Below are positions 12,801-24,068 of a stretch of 64,000 bases of DNA, piece after piece. Made by a program: the position numbers and the translations under genes. Below the pieces are notes generated by a model. It saw only the letters and a program-made list of their open reading frames with translations, did no database searches and had not been told where the DNA came from. The number at the start of each line of letters is the position of its first letter. Positions within the stretch are counted from its first letter, which is position 1. The stretch is from the NCBI GenBank assembly GCA_001414345.1, contig LLCB01000219.1, forward strand, positions 37,070 to 101,069, written 5' to 3'. This DNA is from Hymenoscyphus infarciens (Eukaryota; Ascomycota; Leotiomycetes; Helotiales; Helotiaceae).

Positions 12801-15765
12801 AAATTTAAGAGTTTAAAGTAGAGTTAGAAGTCGTTTAGTTAAGAGGTAGTAATAACTTAGTTAAGAGCTTACTTCGAGAGTATACTAATTCGTATCTAAT
12901 TCGAATTTAAAAAAAAGAGTAAAGTTAGAAATAAAAAGTCAATAATATCATAGATAGTAATAACTTAGCTAAGAGGTTACTATCCTTTTAAAAGTATACT
13001 AATTTATATCTAAGTTAAAGAATTTAAATAAAAAGGAACTTCTAGCCTAGCTAGAAGTAAAAGAAAGTAAGAAAGTAAAGAATATAAAAAAGACTCCTTA
13101 CTAGAGTTAGTAAGGTTTTAGCTAGTTAAAAGCAAAGTTATAGCTAAGTTATCAAAGTTGAAATTATTATTTAAGTATCTAGAAACAAAAAGGAATAGTT
13201 TTAGCTAGTTAAAAGACTTAATACTAAATTTAATAATACTATTCAAAGTTTAAGATAACAAAAAAGGGTATAGTTTTAGATATAACATTTATTAGTACTA
13301 TTATAGAAACTATATTATTTAGGCCTATAGGCTATCTTATTCCTTTTAGATACTTAAGAACTTATTCGTTATCTTCTAATTCCGATTCTACTTTAGAAGT
13401 AGTAGATTCGCTATTAGATTATAGGGAGTTTAAAGCTAAATTAGATAAAGAGAGGGTATTTTAGACTAAAGTACTAATATTACGTAACTTAGTGTTTTAG
13501 CGTATCTTCTTATTTAAAGCTAAAAGATTAAACGCTATTTTAATAAAGTTATAGTTCTATTATCTCTTTCTTAAAGTAGCTAAGTTTTAGAGCTATAGCG
13601 TAATCTTATTCTATATTTAAAAGAACTATTCTAATTCTAGTATACTTCTAAGTATAGCTATACTTAAAAAGCAACTCTTAAAATTAGTAAAAGTTTCTTT
13701 AACGTTATCTTCTTCTCCTCTTATCTTTAAGACTATAAAAGCGTTCTAAGCGTCCTCTATTTTATAACTAGTTAAAAAGTAGGTATCTAAAAGAGCAACT
13801 ATGTCTTCTTAATCTTTAAAAGCAAGGTCTAACTCTAACTTATATCTAGGCTCTAGGTAGTTTCTAGCTAGTCTAGTTATTATACTCTAAATAAGAGCTT
13901 TTTAGGTTAGAGGAGAGTCGTAATAATTAGTATTTATAGAGAGTCTATCATATACTAATATCTTCTATTATTAGTATATAGATAAACTACTATTATTTAA
14001 AAGTTCGATCTTTTTAGTTATCTTACTTTTTCGTCAAGGTTAGAGGGTATTCGAAGAGGCTTCAATACTATATTAGGTAGAGATAGAATATTAGAAGGCA
14101 TCAGAGGCAGCTGCTCGTAGCCGAAAGAGATATAAATTTAAGCTTAGAAGTAGAAGAGGGTTAGATTAGAGAGGGTTTAGAGAAAAGGTATTTTATTAAC
14201 TTTAAATTATAAGTTCGTCTACTCTCTTTTCTAGCTTAGCTAGCTAATCCTTTATTTCTTAATTTTCTACTTCTAAAGTATATATAACTAACTATATCTA
14301 GTCTATATTTAAGAAGTCCTACTAGTCTTTTTAACTATTATTTTATTAGAATCTTCTAGATCTTAGTATATAGGTGCTATTTAGACAGCTTTCAGAAAGG
14401 GGGGTAGCCCTAGAAGGGGGTAGTCGCTTAACGTTATTTAGTAGAACTAAATTTAATATTTTAATAATGTCGATTTTAGAGGAGAGAGGGGGTAAGAGTA
14501 GATTCAGAAGCCTTTATAATAACTTTTAGTAATAGTCAACTTATTTACTAAACCTATATATAACAGTCTCTATATAGAGAAGGTTATTAAAATTCTAAAC
14601 ACTTAATATATTTAAATCCTATAATATATAAGATACGATTTTTACTAGCTATTTAAAACCAATACTAAACCCTAATATTACTAGCTATCTAGGAGATCTC
14701 TAGAATCCTAGCTATTTAAGAATATCGTCGTTTAAGTCTAATTCTAGCTTAAAGCAAAAGGTATATTATCTAACTTCGAAAAAGAAACAAAAGCAACAAT
14801 AAGCTTAAAGAGATATTATAAATACCGTCACTAGCGAAGAAGAGTTTAGCCTTTTTATATAACAGTACAAAATATATATAACTATAGTAGAGGTATATAG
14901 GAGTACGTATAGTAGAATGACGTATATAGATACTAGGCTCTAATATAGAAGAAAAGGCTAAACTAGTCTTTTCTAACTCTAGAAGTAGACTACTATATAT
15001 AAGAGGTTTTAGACGATATAAAAGGGGTACAAAACTAAACAACGACATACGTCGGCTAATACAAAAGCCTAAACTCTACGAAGTACGTCTAAAAGTCTAG
15101 ATAGACATATAGACGTATATAACCTTCCTAAATTAGATAATATAAAACAACAACTACCGAAAGCTAATATATACGGCATATACTACGTAATATCGGCTAT
15201 ATAAGACGGCATGCCGTTATAGCGTATTTCTACTTCCTTAATATATAAAATACGATTTTTACTAGCTGTCTAAAACTAATACTAAACTCTAATATTACTA
15301 GCTATCTAGGTAGTCTTTAATTATCTAGCTATTTAAGAATATTATCGTCCTAGTTCGAATCTAGACTAAATCGAAATTAAAATAAAGAGCGATAATAAGC
15401 TCGAAAGAGATATTATAAAGGCCGTTACTAGCGAAGTCGAGTTTTTCCTTTTTATATAATAGTATGAAATATATACTATTATAAAAGAGGTATATAGGAG
15501 TGCGTTTAGTAAAATAATATACGTAGATACTAGGCTTTAATATAGAAGAAAAGGAAAAACTATCTCACTTCTACTCTAGAAGTAAGCTGCTATATATAAG
15601 AGGTTCGAACTAAAAGGTCTAAAACCGACTAACGTTATACGTTAGCTAATATAAAAGCCTAAACCTACGTAACCTTTCTAAAACAGATAATATAAGATAA
15701 TAACTACTAAAACCTCATATATAGCAGATACTTCTAGCTATCTAGGATAACAGTATACTGTTATA
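9872..15765 (-). mobile_element. LTR retroelement B, interrupted by element C
   Basis: Two 311-bp LTRs (9872-10182 and 15455-15765) belong to the same family as elements A and C. The flanking pentamers are GAGTA (9867-9871) and GATTA (15766-15770), four of five matching. The body resembles A: for instance the block ending near 12059 continues without a gap at 15222 once element C is removed, just as the homologous part of A runs on near 8940. Without C the element is about 2.7 kb. It is heavily RIP-mutated with no intact ORF. Confidence 0.8.
12065..15221 (-). mobile_element. LTR retroelement C nested inside element B
   Basis: Two 364-bp LTRs (12065-12428 and 14858-15221) flank about 2.4 kb, and GCGTA is duplicated at 12060-12064 and 15222-15226. 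The left LTR and the next 250 bp keep much of their CpG and CpA and end in GACGGCATGCCGTCACA. The right LTR is strongly mutated. Next to the left LTR the minus strand reads AAGGGAGGGGGA then TGTGACGG, which looks like a polypurine tract and sets the orientation. No complete pol is present, so the element is non-autonomous or internally deleted. Confidence 0.85.
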
Positions 15766-15770
15766 GATTA

Positions 15771-16798
15771 GTACTTCTATCCTTTCTAAAGGTTCCTATT
15801 CGTGCCTTTTCTCACTTTTAAAGCTATTCTTTCTTATTATATCCTCTCTTTTAAGCGCTCTTAGCCTATTATATTCTATCTCTAGCTTTTAATACGTCTA
15901 TTCTTTCTAATCCTATATAGAGCTAATTTCCTTTCTATGCCTAGTAGAGAGGATAGAAAGGTTTATATATTATTCTATTATACTTCGTTCTAGGCGAATT
16001 AGTCTATAGCGAGACCTAGTAAAACAGGGTTTATTTAAAAGGCTCTATTATAGACTATTACGCCTAGGACTAAGTACTTCGTCTTAGGCGTAATAAAGGT
16101 TATTTAAATAAGGTAATTATTATATTTCCGTAACTTTATACTACTAAAAAGCCTCTGAAAAGTCTATAAATTAACCTCTCTCTAAATAACCTTTGTTTCG
16201 CCTAAGATAAAGTATTTTAGTAGAAGTATATAAAGTAGATTAGTTATAAGAGGAGTTCTAGAGAGTGGTTAGTACTACCTCCGCTCTCTTATAAACTAAC
16301 CTACTTTACGTTTTATTTAGAGGTACTTTTCCTCTTCTAGCTACTTCTATTCTATACTTCTTACTCTTCTCTCTCTTTCTAGCCTCTCTTTTTAGCTTTC
16401 CTAGCTACTCTAATCCTTCTTTTATATTATCCTTCCTCTTCTATTATATTCTATAAGTAGAGTTATTCTATCCTATTATATTCTAATATAGTAGAGTATT
16501 CTTTCTTATTCTAATACCTAGGAGCGTTTAGACAAAGAAATCTAAAACGCTGATTTTTATAGAGTCTTACTATAGCGAATTAACCTTATAGAGGTAGTGA
16601 AAAAATATTTTTAAGAAAAGAGGTTATTTTAAGAATTCTTTATCTTTTAGTTTACTATTATTATACTTACTATAAATTAAGAAGTAATAAGGAAAAGAGA
16701 TGATTAAATATAGCGCTTCTTTCTAGCTAGGTCTTGTCTCTTTTAGAGTACTCTTATTTTCTATCTTCTAAAGAAAAGAGAGAGAAAGCCTTATTTAA
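15771..16798. repeat. AT-rich repeat DNA with hairpin motif
   Basis: A 14-bp inverted repeat with one mismatch, ATTACGCCTAGGAC (16057-16070) and GTCTTAGGCGTAAT (16081-16094), has a 10-nt loop. Variants of the CGCCTA core recur near 15990 and 16199. No coding region is seen. This may be the interior of the split TIR element. Confidence 0.4.
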
Positions 16799-16919
16799 AA
16801 AAAAGTGAGCAAATTCAAGCTTAACTCGCAACTCACTGTTTTCATTGTTAAACTTCCTAAACGATACTTTAAAATTTTACTATAAGTCTATCTGAGAATA
16901 TTTAAGAGTAGGCAACATC

Positions 16920-18684
16920 ATGTCTAAGGATATACGGACTATTTACAGACCTGGTAATCTAGCACTTCTCCGTGATAGGCTAGGGAAACGGCAAATGTTA
17001 ATGATTGTCTCCTGCGAACCACATGAACAACTTGGCAAGGGCAGTCAGAAACGTGGACCACATAGGTGGGAAGTCACTGTGTGGCAGATGACATGGGATA
17101 ATGCGACAGAATGATTCACAAGGGTTTTGTGATCCCATTATTTGCGTCCCTTCTCTGACACCAGACGGGTGTCAAATCTTCAACTTCTCCCATTAGAGTA
17201 TCATGAAGCTAAAAACGGAACTATACAGAACACAGAAGCTCAAAATCAGCTACAGCAGACGCTCAAGGAACGCGGCAACAGATGGGCGAGTTTTATTAGG
17301 AACAATCCTACTTGTTGGCATTACGAGGGTGCGGCATTGAAGTTGCGAAACGGCGCAGATGAGACACCGGGTTTAGCACCACCACCAACCCTTCCCGTGG
17401 TTAATGTAAGTTTCTTAAGATTAGCTTAGCAAATTACTGACGAGTTGGCCAGTTAAAAGGAAGAGTTGTGATGGATCAACAAGCAGATTTTGACATCCAA
17501 AATTTGCACGAGAATTCTACTGAAATACTCTCACGCGTCATTGTATGTGACGGCAGACCTGAAAATAAAGATTTTGATATAACTCCTCGAAGCAAAGAGT
17601 TCGATTCCATGGGACTTCAAGCAATGCTGTGCCCTGCAGCAATTTATTGTTTTCATATGGAATCTCGGCTGTGGTATTGGAACCATCTTCGGAGAGTCCC
17701 GTGGCGATCGGATATGCTAGAGACTGGTTCTTGCCGGAGAGAAGAAACAGTTATTGAGTAAACTTGCTTGAAAGTTATAGAGCGAACAAAAACGAGGGTG
17801 TCCAAGACCTTGTTCGAGGCAAAGGAGAAGTAGGAGGCAAACCCAGTGACTCTGTACATGAAGTGATTGTTGGCTACAGGGCTTGGTAATTTTGCTACAT
17901 GGACCTCCTGGTGTAGGTAAAACCCTGACAGCAGATAAGATCGCACCAACTCCCCTTTGCCAAACAAATGGGGAAAAGATTTCAAGTTGAAAAAGCTAAG
18001 TAAGTATCTACAGAGGTGGTAGTAGAACACCACCTGTAGCCATTGCAATCGAAAAGTCTTTCGAACTTGGCCAATTACGATGGCGACTTCGAGTCCTACC
18101 TTGTAGGTATGTTTCAGCAGGCCTCACGTCAAAAGGTCATATTGCTGCTCGATGAAGCAGACGTCATATTAGATGAACGCGCGTATGAAGATGTCAGACG
18201 AAATAGCATTGTGTCAAGTAAGAACACATGCAAGTATTGCCAAACTATGCTTACATGAACTACAGTACTTCTCCGCACTATCGAGTATTTCGACGGAAGA
18301 GTATTTTCGACAACTAATCGATCTGGAACTATCGATGCTGCCTTCAATATTGAATACCAGCGACTCAGCTCTGCAGCACTCTGGCTTCTATTCCTCCAAA
18401 ATCTTGAACCTCAAGTGGACTCAAATGTCGCGGATATTATTAACAACTTAGATCATTTGAAGCGTTTTGAATTGAATGGCCGCCAGATACGTAATGTGAG
18501 CAATGTTTCAGCTGCCATCGCTAGGGCAAGAACTGGTGGTGTGCTGGATATCGAGGTTGTCAGAAAGTTGGCCGGGGAGGCCAGTGGCATGTTCAAAAGA
18601 TTATCGAGAAATGCGAGGACTTTAAAGAGTGAGTCTCGTAGAGAGGACAGGGAAGGATTGTACGGTGGCAGTGGATATAGGTGA
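16920..18684 (+). pseudogene. Decayed fungal AAA+ ATPase gene
   Basis: Pieces in different frames together spell a large fungal AAA+ ATPase. An N-terminal domain lies at 16920-17430. A GRVVMDQQADFDI segment follows, joined across a normal intron (about 17407-17456). Walker A GPPGVGKT is at 17901-17924, Walker B LLLDEAD near 18141-18161, then DERAYEDVRRNSIVS, an intact intron (18218-18265), a TTNR sensor-1 segment, and a C-terminal GRQIRN helix region ending in a stop at 18684. In-frame stops (near 17112) and frameshifts (about 17700-18040) separate these parts, and the sensor region looks shortened. Because splice signals survive, the loss may be recent. It abuts the RIP block. A badly spliced live gene is less likely. 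Confidence 0.75.
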
Positions 18685-19613
18685 TCTAGAATTACCTTGC
18701 TTATTCATTCTTGTTCTGGGGGGTTTCTTTGAATAAATGTCCTCGCTTACCAGTGCGTACTCGCTGTTCCAGTTGAACATTCCCTTCTTAAATTCTTCAA
18801 GTTGGTTGTGCGTACTTGTTTTTGATCCATGGAAAGGGGCTGTTTTGGTATTTTAGTAGTGATTCAACCCACTTAAACGAGGAAACTCGGAAATCATCTT
18901 TGGACAACCTCCCACAGAGAAGAAAAGTGTTTTATTTCCTAGATTTGTTAACCTGACTTCAGTATTATGTATACTCTAGCTCTACTTACGGTGAAAATCA
19001 ACAAGTCAAGTCTATGTATATGCTTCAATAAGACGGATACTATTATTCTATTTCAATTCATCAGTAGACCAGAAGAGTTTGCTCAATTTGCGCCAGTGTT
19101 ACACTAACTTACGGTGGACATTACAGGTGGCAGTAAAAAGGCCACCCCACGAACATTAAAAATGAAGATGTCTCGACAAAGAAGAGGCGAAAGAATAAGA
19201 AAAAGGTAAAAATAGATGCGTGAGCTACTGTTTTACTATCCTATAGGTTTTGGGATAATTGTATTCAGCTTGTCATTCACGTTGAGACACAGTGTAGACA
19301 AGGCTTAATTACTGCTACAACATACAACGTCCACCGGGAGGGAGACTGAGTGACATACTGCAATTTTCAGATACCATAAAATCATACTCTGCTCATATAA
19401 ATACAACCTACGAGCACTAAGACTATTATTCAAGTGCTATTGAAGTTGAAAACAAGTGCTCTTGAATTTAATTTTCCCTCTTTCTCTACGAGAAGACATG
19501 AAACTAAACTCGCTTAGGTGTTTCGAAGTAATATCCCTCCATTGATCTTAAGTCACTCATAGGAGAGCTATTACTATACCTAATTAGCTTCATTATTCAC
19601 CCTACTTCTAAGC
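18685..19613. other. Intergenic, nothing recognised
   Basis: This is ordinary-composition DNA between the ATPase pseudogene and a MITE. No ORF, RNA gene or repeat is supported. Confidence 0.4.
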
Positions 19614-20158
19614 TAGACTTGGGCGGCGATATTACCGGTGGCATATCGAGGGGGGGGAGGGGGGTCTACGATATTTATCGTATCGTATTAAGTGCTCCGA
19701 TCGATACTGGATTTCTAAGAATAACCGATAATATCTCGATTATCAGCGGAAAAATAGTTAATCTAGTAGAGAATAGTTATTCTAGCTAAGAGCTAATAGA
19801 ATACTTAGCCTTACAATTTTCTAAAAAATAAAAATAAAGTCACGTGTTTTTATAGTAAGTTAAAGTTATTTATTATTTATAGGTTATTTATAACTTTAAG
19901 AGATTACTCTTCTTATTACAAGTCCTTTGTAGCTTTATAGAATAACTTTTAAATATAATAAAGTATATTTTAAAAAGTAAATAAAAGTTTATATGAAACT
20001 TATTTAGTACTATAAGGCACTAGTAGTAAAAATCCGATATTCATCGATTATCGTTGCTTTTTTAACGATATTCATTGTATTAGATAAGAATTTACGATAT
20101 TTATTTTACGTTATATATCACGTTAATCCGATAAATATCGTACCGCCGCCTAAGTCTG
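19614..20158. mobile_element. hAT-type MITE, 545 bp
   Basis: The element is flanked by a perfect 8-bp duplication, TTCTAAGC (19606-19613 and 20159-20166). The ends are inverted: TAGACTTGGGCGGCG on the left, and CAGACTTAGGCGGCG when the right end is reverse-complemented. The CAG terminus and 8-bp duplication are hAT hallmarks. The interior is AT-rich with many copies of CGATATT/AATATCG and no ORF, so it is non-autonomous and moderately mutated. Confidence 0.85.
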
Positions 20159-20166
20159 TTCTAAGC

Positions 20167-20596
20167 AATCGAGCCTCGCATAACAGTACTCATGTTTGCC
20201 AGTTTGGAGTGAGCGCTTTTATACTATACCCCTTAATGGAAAAGACTGTCACAATAAGATATCTGAAACCGTTGAGTTGAGAGGGTTGTCCTAGAAGAAT
20301 GAAAGTTATCTTGCGAACTCACCCGCGTGCTGGTAAAGAATAGTATGTTTCTTTTGTTTTGACTGGTTTTCAAATTTTCGAAAGACAGCGACCTGAAGAA
20401 GAAACTTTCCAATTTCAACTCGAAGCACAAACGAAAGAACCTAAAAATGCATGGACGCTGAACAAAGAGAGACTTCTCTCTCTGGAATTCAAAAGTGGCT
20501 AATAGTACACCTCAACATTCACCTCGGCACTTGGGGAGAAAGCATTTTAATTCATATTTGCAATCCGTCAATTCATTATTATAACCCTCGCTAATT
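20167..20596. other. Intergenic 3' flank of the reductase gene
   Basis: This is the likely 3' UTR and downstream DNA of the minus-strand reductase gene. Small ORFs here have no recognisable domain. Confidence 0.35.
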
Positions 20597-22609
20597 CTAA
20601 GCATAACCAAAGGTCTCCGCATGAACATATATACCCTGAGCCCCAGTCCCTTTATGTACAGCTCTGTCATCACTGATAGCCACAGCCGCATTCCTCGTAC
20701 ACTGAACCAAAGCTGGTGGACCACAAACCACCACCGCCATCTCACCCAGAGCCAACTCGGCTGTTTTTCGAATGATATTCGAGACATGAGGACGGCCTGC
20801 TATTATATGTATCCTAGGATCCACCAGTCGATTTGATTTTTCGGAGCTCGAGGTTGAAAAACTTGAATCGCGTTGGCGTTTGGATGCGCAGTTACATGGA
20901 GCTGTGATGGCATCCTCGTCTGTAACCACACGGTTGCAGCAACAGTCTTTCGAAGATGTTGACTCTCGTGATGATATCTCGGCAATGTTCTTCTCATCCA
21001 ACGGACTTTCTCTCCCAGATGTGGTTCGCTCAGGATCTTCACCTCTAATTGAAGATTTCCCACTTGTCAACACGTCATCGCAGGTAACGTAAATACTAAT
21101 CTCCATAGCAATGTCATGGCCTTCGTTTCTCAATGCCTCAACTTCCCTGACAGCATTATCGAGTTGAGAAGAAAACCAGCTAACCGAAGCTGTCCTTTTG
21201 ACCACCCAGATAAATCGAATGTGTCGAGTGACGGCTCCAGAAGGAGTTTGAAGTGGTAATCGAGAAAAATTTGGTGTACCAACCCATTGTTGCACAATAT
21301 CTCTCATCAGCGGGACTGTGAATGTTGCTCCAGTGGAACCTGCAACAAACACCAAACTATCGAATTGTCTTAGAGATCTGATTCTCGAATAAGGACCATC
21401 AATCAAAACAGATCTCGCCTTCGGGGCATTCTGCGAGGATGGAAGACTAGGCCAGACCTTCTGAGCATATTTGAAGAATCTTTTTGTAGCACCCTTCTTG
21501 GCTCGTACCACGAACTCCAGCTTGCCATCTTCTGGTAAACTGGCAATGGTGAAAGGGTGCGAGGAAAGAGGAGCCAGGACGTGACAGGCGAGGAACAAAT
21601 GTTGACCAGCTTGCCATGTAATCGGTGGGTTCGCAATAGTGATCCGAGTATGTGTTTCGTCGAGAGGCTCGAACGTCGCTTTGCACGCCAGGAGACCGCT
21701 GCTCTGCTTGTGCAAGACCGAAAGATTTGAATATACCACATATACCGCTCTCACTAACCGGTCGAAAGCCCAAAACGCAAGTGGTAACCAAAGCCATATC
21801 TTGTTCTCATCCGGAACGTGAAAGTAAAGAGCAACGAAGAATCCTAGCCAAGAGATGACATGCTGAACCACGAATATCTCATAAGAAAGTCCTCGAATTG
21901 GCGCAAATGAGGATAACACCAACCAAAGCAAAACTCCCCCAGATGCTATTCCCTTTTGGGTCAACGAATCGGTCTTGATCTTAACCATAATGTAATCATA
22001 CTTTCCCCATACTGTAAAAAAGTATCCCATATGAATGAAAACCGTGAAGAGGAGTGACCTTGCGGTCCATCGATGAAGCCAACTCAAACGTTCATACCCA
22101 GCACCAGTGAAGAATCCAATTAAGTTCCGTTTTCCGGAGAGTAAGACGATGAGTGGTAATTGACAAACGGCGATAAATCCAGCTCTATAGCCAATATCCT
22201 CGAATTGCAAGAGATCCTTGGGGTTGAGTCTGTAAAAGATACATACCACAATCAAAACCAAATATCCCACCACTATCGTTATTGGCCCAACCGGAGGGAG
22301 ATAGAAGTGTTTGCCTTTGATTGATAATGGTATGGAGTAATTCGCGTATTCGCGAATGAGCGCTGATAATGTTGCATGAGATTGAAAGAAGAATGATGTC
22401 GGCCTGGCAGCATTAGGAGATTTCCTTGCGGAGATTCTCTGATAGCACAGAATCTTGTTCATGACGTTTGCTGCTGTTGCAACGGCGATGGCTGTTCCGA
22501 CAAAAGCCCAAAAGATTTGCTGCATATGAAAAAGGCCTGGCACGCCAGCTGCCATTACCATCTCCCCACCAGATGCACTGTGGTCATGCCGAGCAGCAAT
22601 TGAAGCCAT
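20597..22609 (-). CDS. Ferric/cupric-chelate reductase (FRE family), 670 aa
   Basis: This is a plasma-membrane NADPH-dependent metalloreductase that would pass electrons through FAD and two haems to extracellular Fe(III) or Cu(II). It is a single uninterrupted ORF of usual family length. A ferric-reductase membrane domain spans about residues 110-290. The four haem ligands form two H-x13-H pairs (H179/H193 and H250/H264). The FAD motif HPFTIAS is at 351-357, an NADPH motif AGSTGATFTVP at 423-433, and CGPPALV near the C terminus. A Ser-rich insert lies between the NADPH motifs. It is transcribed away from a Ctr copper transporter across 1.46 kb that carries Mac1-like motifs, so cupric reduction for Ctr is a plausible role. 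Iron versus copper specificity cannot be read from sequence. Confidence 0.92.
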   Translation of the reverse strand: MASIAARHDHSASGGEMVMAAGVPGLFHMQQIFWAFVGTAIAVATAANVMNKILCYQRISARKSPNAARPTSFFFQSHATLSALIREYANYSIPLSIKGKHFYLPPVGPITIVVGYLVLIVVCIFYRLNPKDLLQFEDIGYRAGFIAVCQLPLIVLLSGKRNLIGFFTGAGYERLSWLHRWTARSLLFTVFIHMGYFFTVWGKYDYIMVKIKTDSLTQKGIASGGVLLWLVLSSFAPIRGLSYEIFVVQHVISWLGFFVALYFHVPDENKIWLWLPLAFWAFDRLVRAVYVVYSNLSVLHKQSSGLLACKATFEPLDETHTRITIANPPITWQAGQHLFLACHVLAPLSSHPFTIASLPEDGKLEFVVRAKKGATKRFFKYAQKVWPSLPSSQNAPKARSVLIDGPYSRIRSLRQFDSLVFVAGSTGATFTVPLMRDIVQQWVGTPNFSRLPLQTPSGAVTRHIRFIWVVKRTASVSWFSSQLDNAVREVEALRNEGHDIAMEISIYVTCDDVLTSGKSSIRGEDPERTTSGRESPLDEKNIAEISSRESTSSKDCCCNRVVTDEDAITAPCNCASKRQRDSSFSTSSSEKSNRLVDPRIHIIAGRPHVSNIIRKTAELALGEMAVVVCGPPALVQCTRNAAVAISDDRAVHKGTGAQGIYVHAETFGYA

Positions 22610-24068
22610 CTTGACGAATTTTGTTTCCGTCCGATCACTAACAAGATATTCCCAATTGGACTCTGATGCGAAATATCCGTCAAGAGATATTCTCCGGCCG
22701 GACGAATGCAGGGACGGCGCCTGAATTTAGGAAAGAAAAAGGTTGACTTCGTGATGTAGTTTTACATCGGTATGGAAGCTAGTTGAATCGCTTGTATTGT
22801 TGAATGGGGTGCCAGTTGGTCAGCGGTAATGGGGATTAGAAGTGAGGTCCCAAGTTGCGAGAGAGATTTGAAAAAGAACGAAGATGGTTAGTACAAGTCT
22901 ACTCTGTGGAGTGATGGATGTGGTAAGGGTATTACAACATCTCGCAGCGTAGGGAAGGTGCTATCCTGCAACTAGTGGGGGCCCACAAGACGGCTTTCAT
23001 AGGGCCGACCAAGTCTTCTGCAACACGCTGAGCAGATTCCAGAGACAGCTAAAGATGCACAAAGAGGCGCAAACCAGCGCAGATGATCACTGCTTAGTGC
23101 TTAAACGGGGAGCTTACTCCGACCAAATAATTCGCGGTTTGCGCAGGTTTTCTCGAGTCTTTTGACGGAAGGGGCATTGGAGATGCTCAAGCTTGTAGCT
23201 AGCGGGGCTGATACACAGTAAGCTTTTCACTTGGCCCTTGGGAGGTTCGTTTTGGAATGGTTCCGGGTCTGGATTCTAGGTAACTAGAGTTACTAGACTA
23301 GTACACTGTAGTATTGCTCGCTTAGTGGTACGTGGGGGTAGGACATCTGTGTGATCGAAGGTTGTCTAGATGTTTGCACAGACAAAGAACTGTTTCCACG
23401 ATCTAGACACCGTTGAAAAGAGGGCTTTGGGTGGTGAAATACGATCCTATCAAGCGTTGAATACGAGTCACGCTACTCAACGTCTCCTTGGTCTCTGAAT
23501 AAGGGGGGAATCTGAAGACACTGTGATTCACGTGACCCAGCCAAGACATGGCCCATGCCCTGGGGCAGGGGCTAAACTCGCTCAAACTGCTCAAACTCCC
23601 TCAGACCTTCCTCAGACCTTCCTCAGACCTTCCTCATCAATGCCAAGTAGCGTAAATACCATGTTCCACATCAAGAGCATCTTAACTGCCCCAGAATTCC
23701 CCAGGAAACCCAAGCCAAGCCCAACGCTTAAGAAAGCTAAGAGCCTCTGATGGCCATGGTCGTGTTCGCTAAGCCCACTATTTTTCATCTATCCTTCAAA
23801 CTCTTAAACACGTTTTGAAGATCACCGATGCGACGCATCAGTTTGACATCAGCTTAAACTCATATTCTCTCAATCGAACGCACCTACGGACTGGACTGTA
23901 CCTTCAATAAGTACGGCCGCTCCTGCCTCGATTCATCATCTCCAACCCCCACAACCAGAACCAGAAAATACTATCCTCAACTACCACCCTAGTCTTCTTA
24001 TCGTTCATCAGAGCTGAGCTCGGATTTCACCACCACCTCACAACCTCGATTCTTCAACAAAAGTCAAT
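22610..24068. promoter_or_regulatory. Shared upstream region of the reductase and Ctr genes
   Basis: This is a divergent 1.46-kb interval. It contains the inverted pair GCGCAAACC (23067-23075) and GGTTTGCGC (23136-23144), a Mac1-type site (23138-23145), and an 11-bp unit TCAGACCTTCC repeated three times (23601-23633). The 23800-24060 portion is pyrimidine- and CA-rich, as fungal 5' UTRs often are. No convincing gene lies inside. Confidence 0.5.
23138..23145 (+). promoter_or_regulatory. Candidate copper-response element TTTGCGCA
   Basis: It matches the yeast Mac1 consensus TTTGC(T/G)CA exactly. A 7-of-8 copy in opposite orientation lies about 70 bp upstream (around 23066-23073). It sits between the reductase and Ctr start codons. 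Binding is inferred. Confidence 0.4.

Larger units (their letters stand above)
9635..16838. mobile_element. Candidate TIR DNA element split by LTR elements B and C
   Basis: A 40-bp inverted repeat bounds this interval. The left copy (9635-9674) begins TAGTAAGTTACGAGTTAAGC. The right copy (16799-16838), reverse-complemented, begins CAGTGAGTTGCGAGTTAAGC. The differences are transitions as RIP would make. Removing LTR element B leaves about 1.3 kb, the size of a non-autonomous element. The CAG terminus would suit the hAT superfamily, but I find no matching 8-bp flanks, so the two ends may belong to different copies. Confidence 0.45.

Noticed and set aside
14770..15048. 92-codon ORF near the right LTR of element C
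   Set aside because: Same LTR-derived sequence as at 12 kb; Leu/Tyr-rich through RIP, not a gene.
1..16850. CRISPR-like regular repeats
   Set aside because: Repeats here are LTR and TIR copies; no short spaced direct-repeat array, and the genome is eukaryotic.
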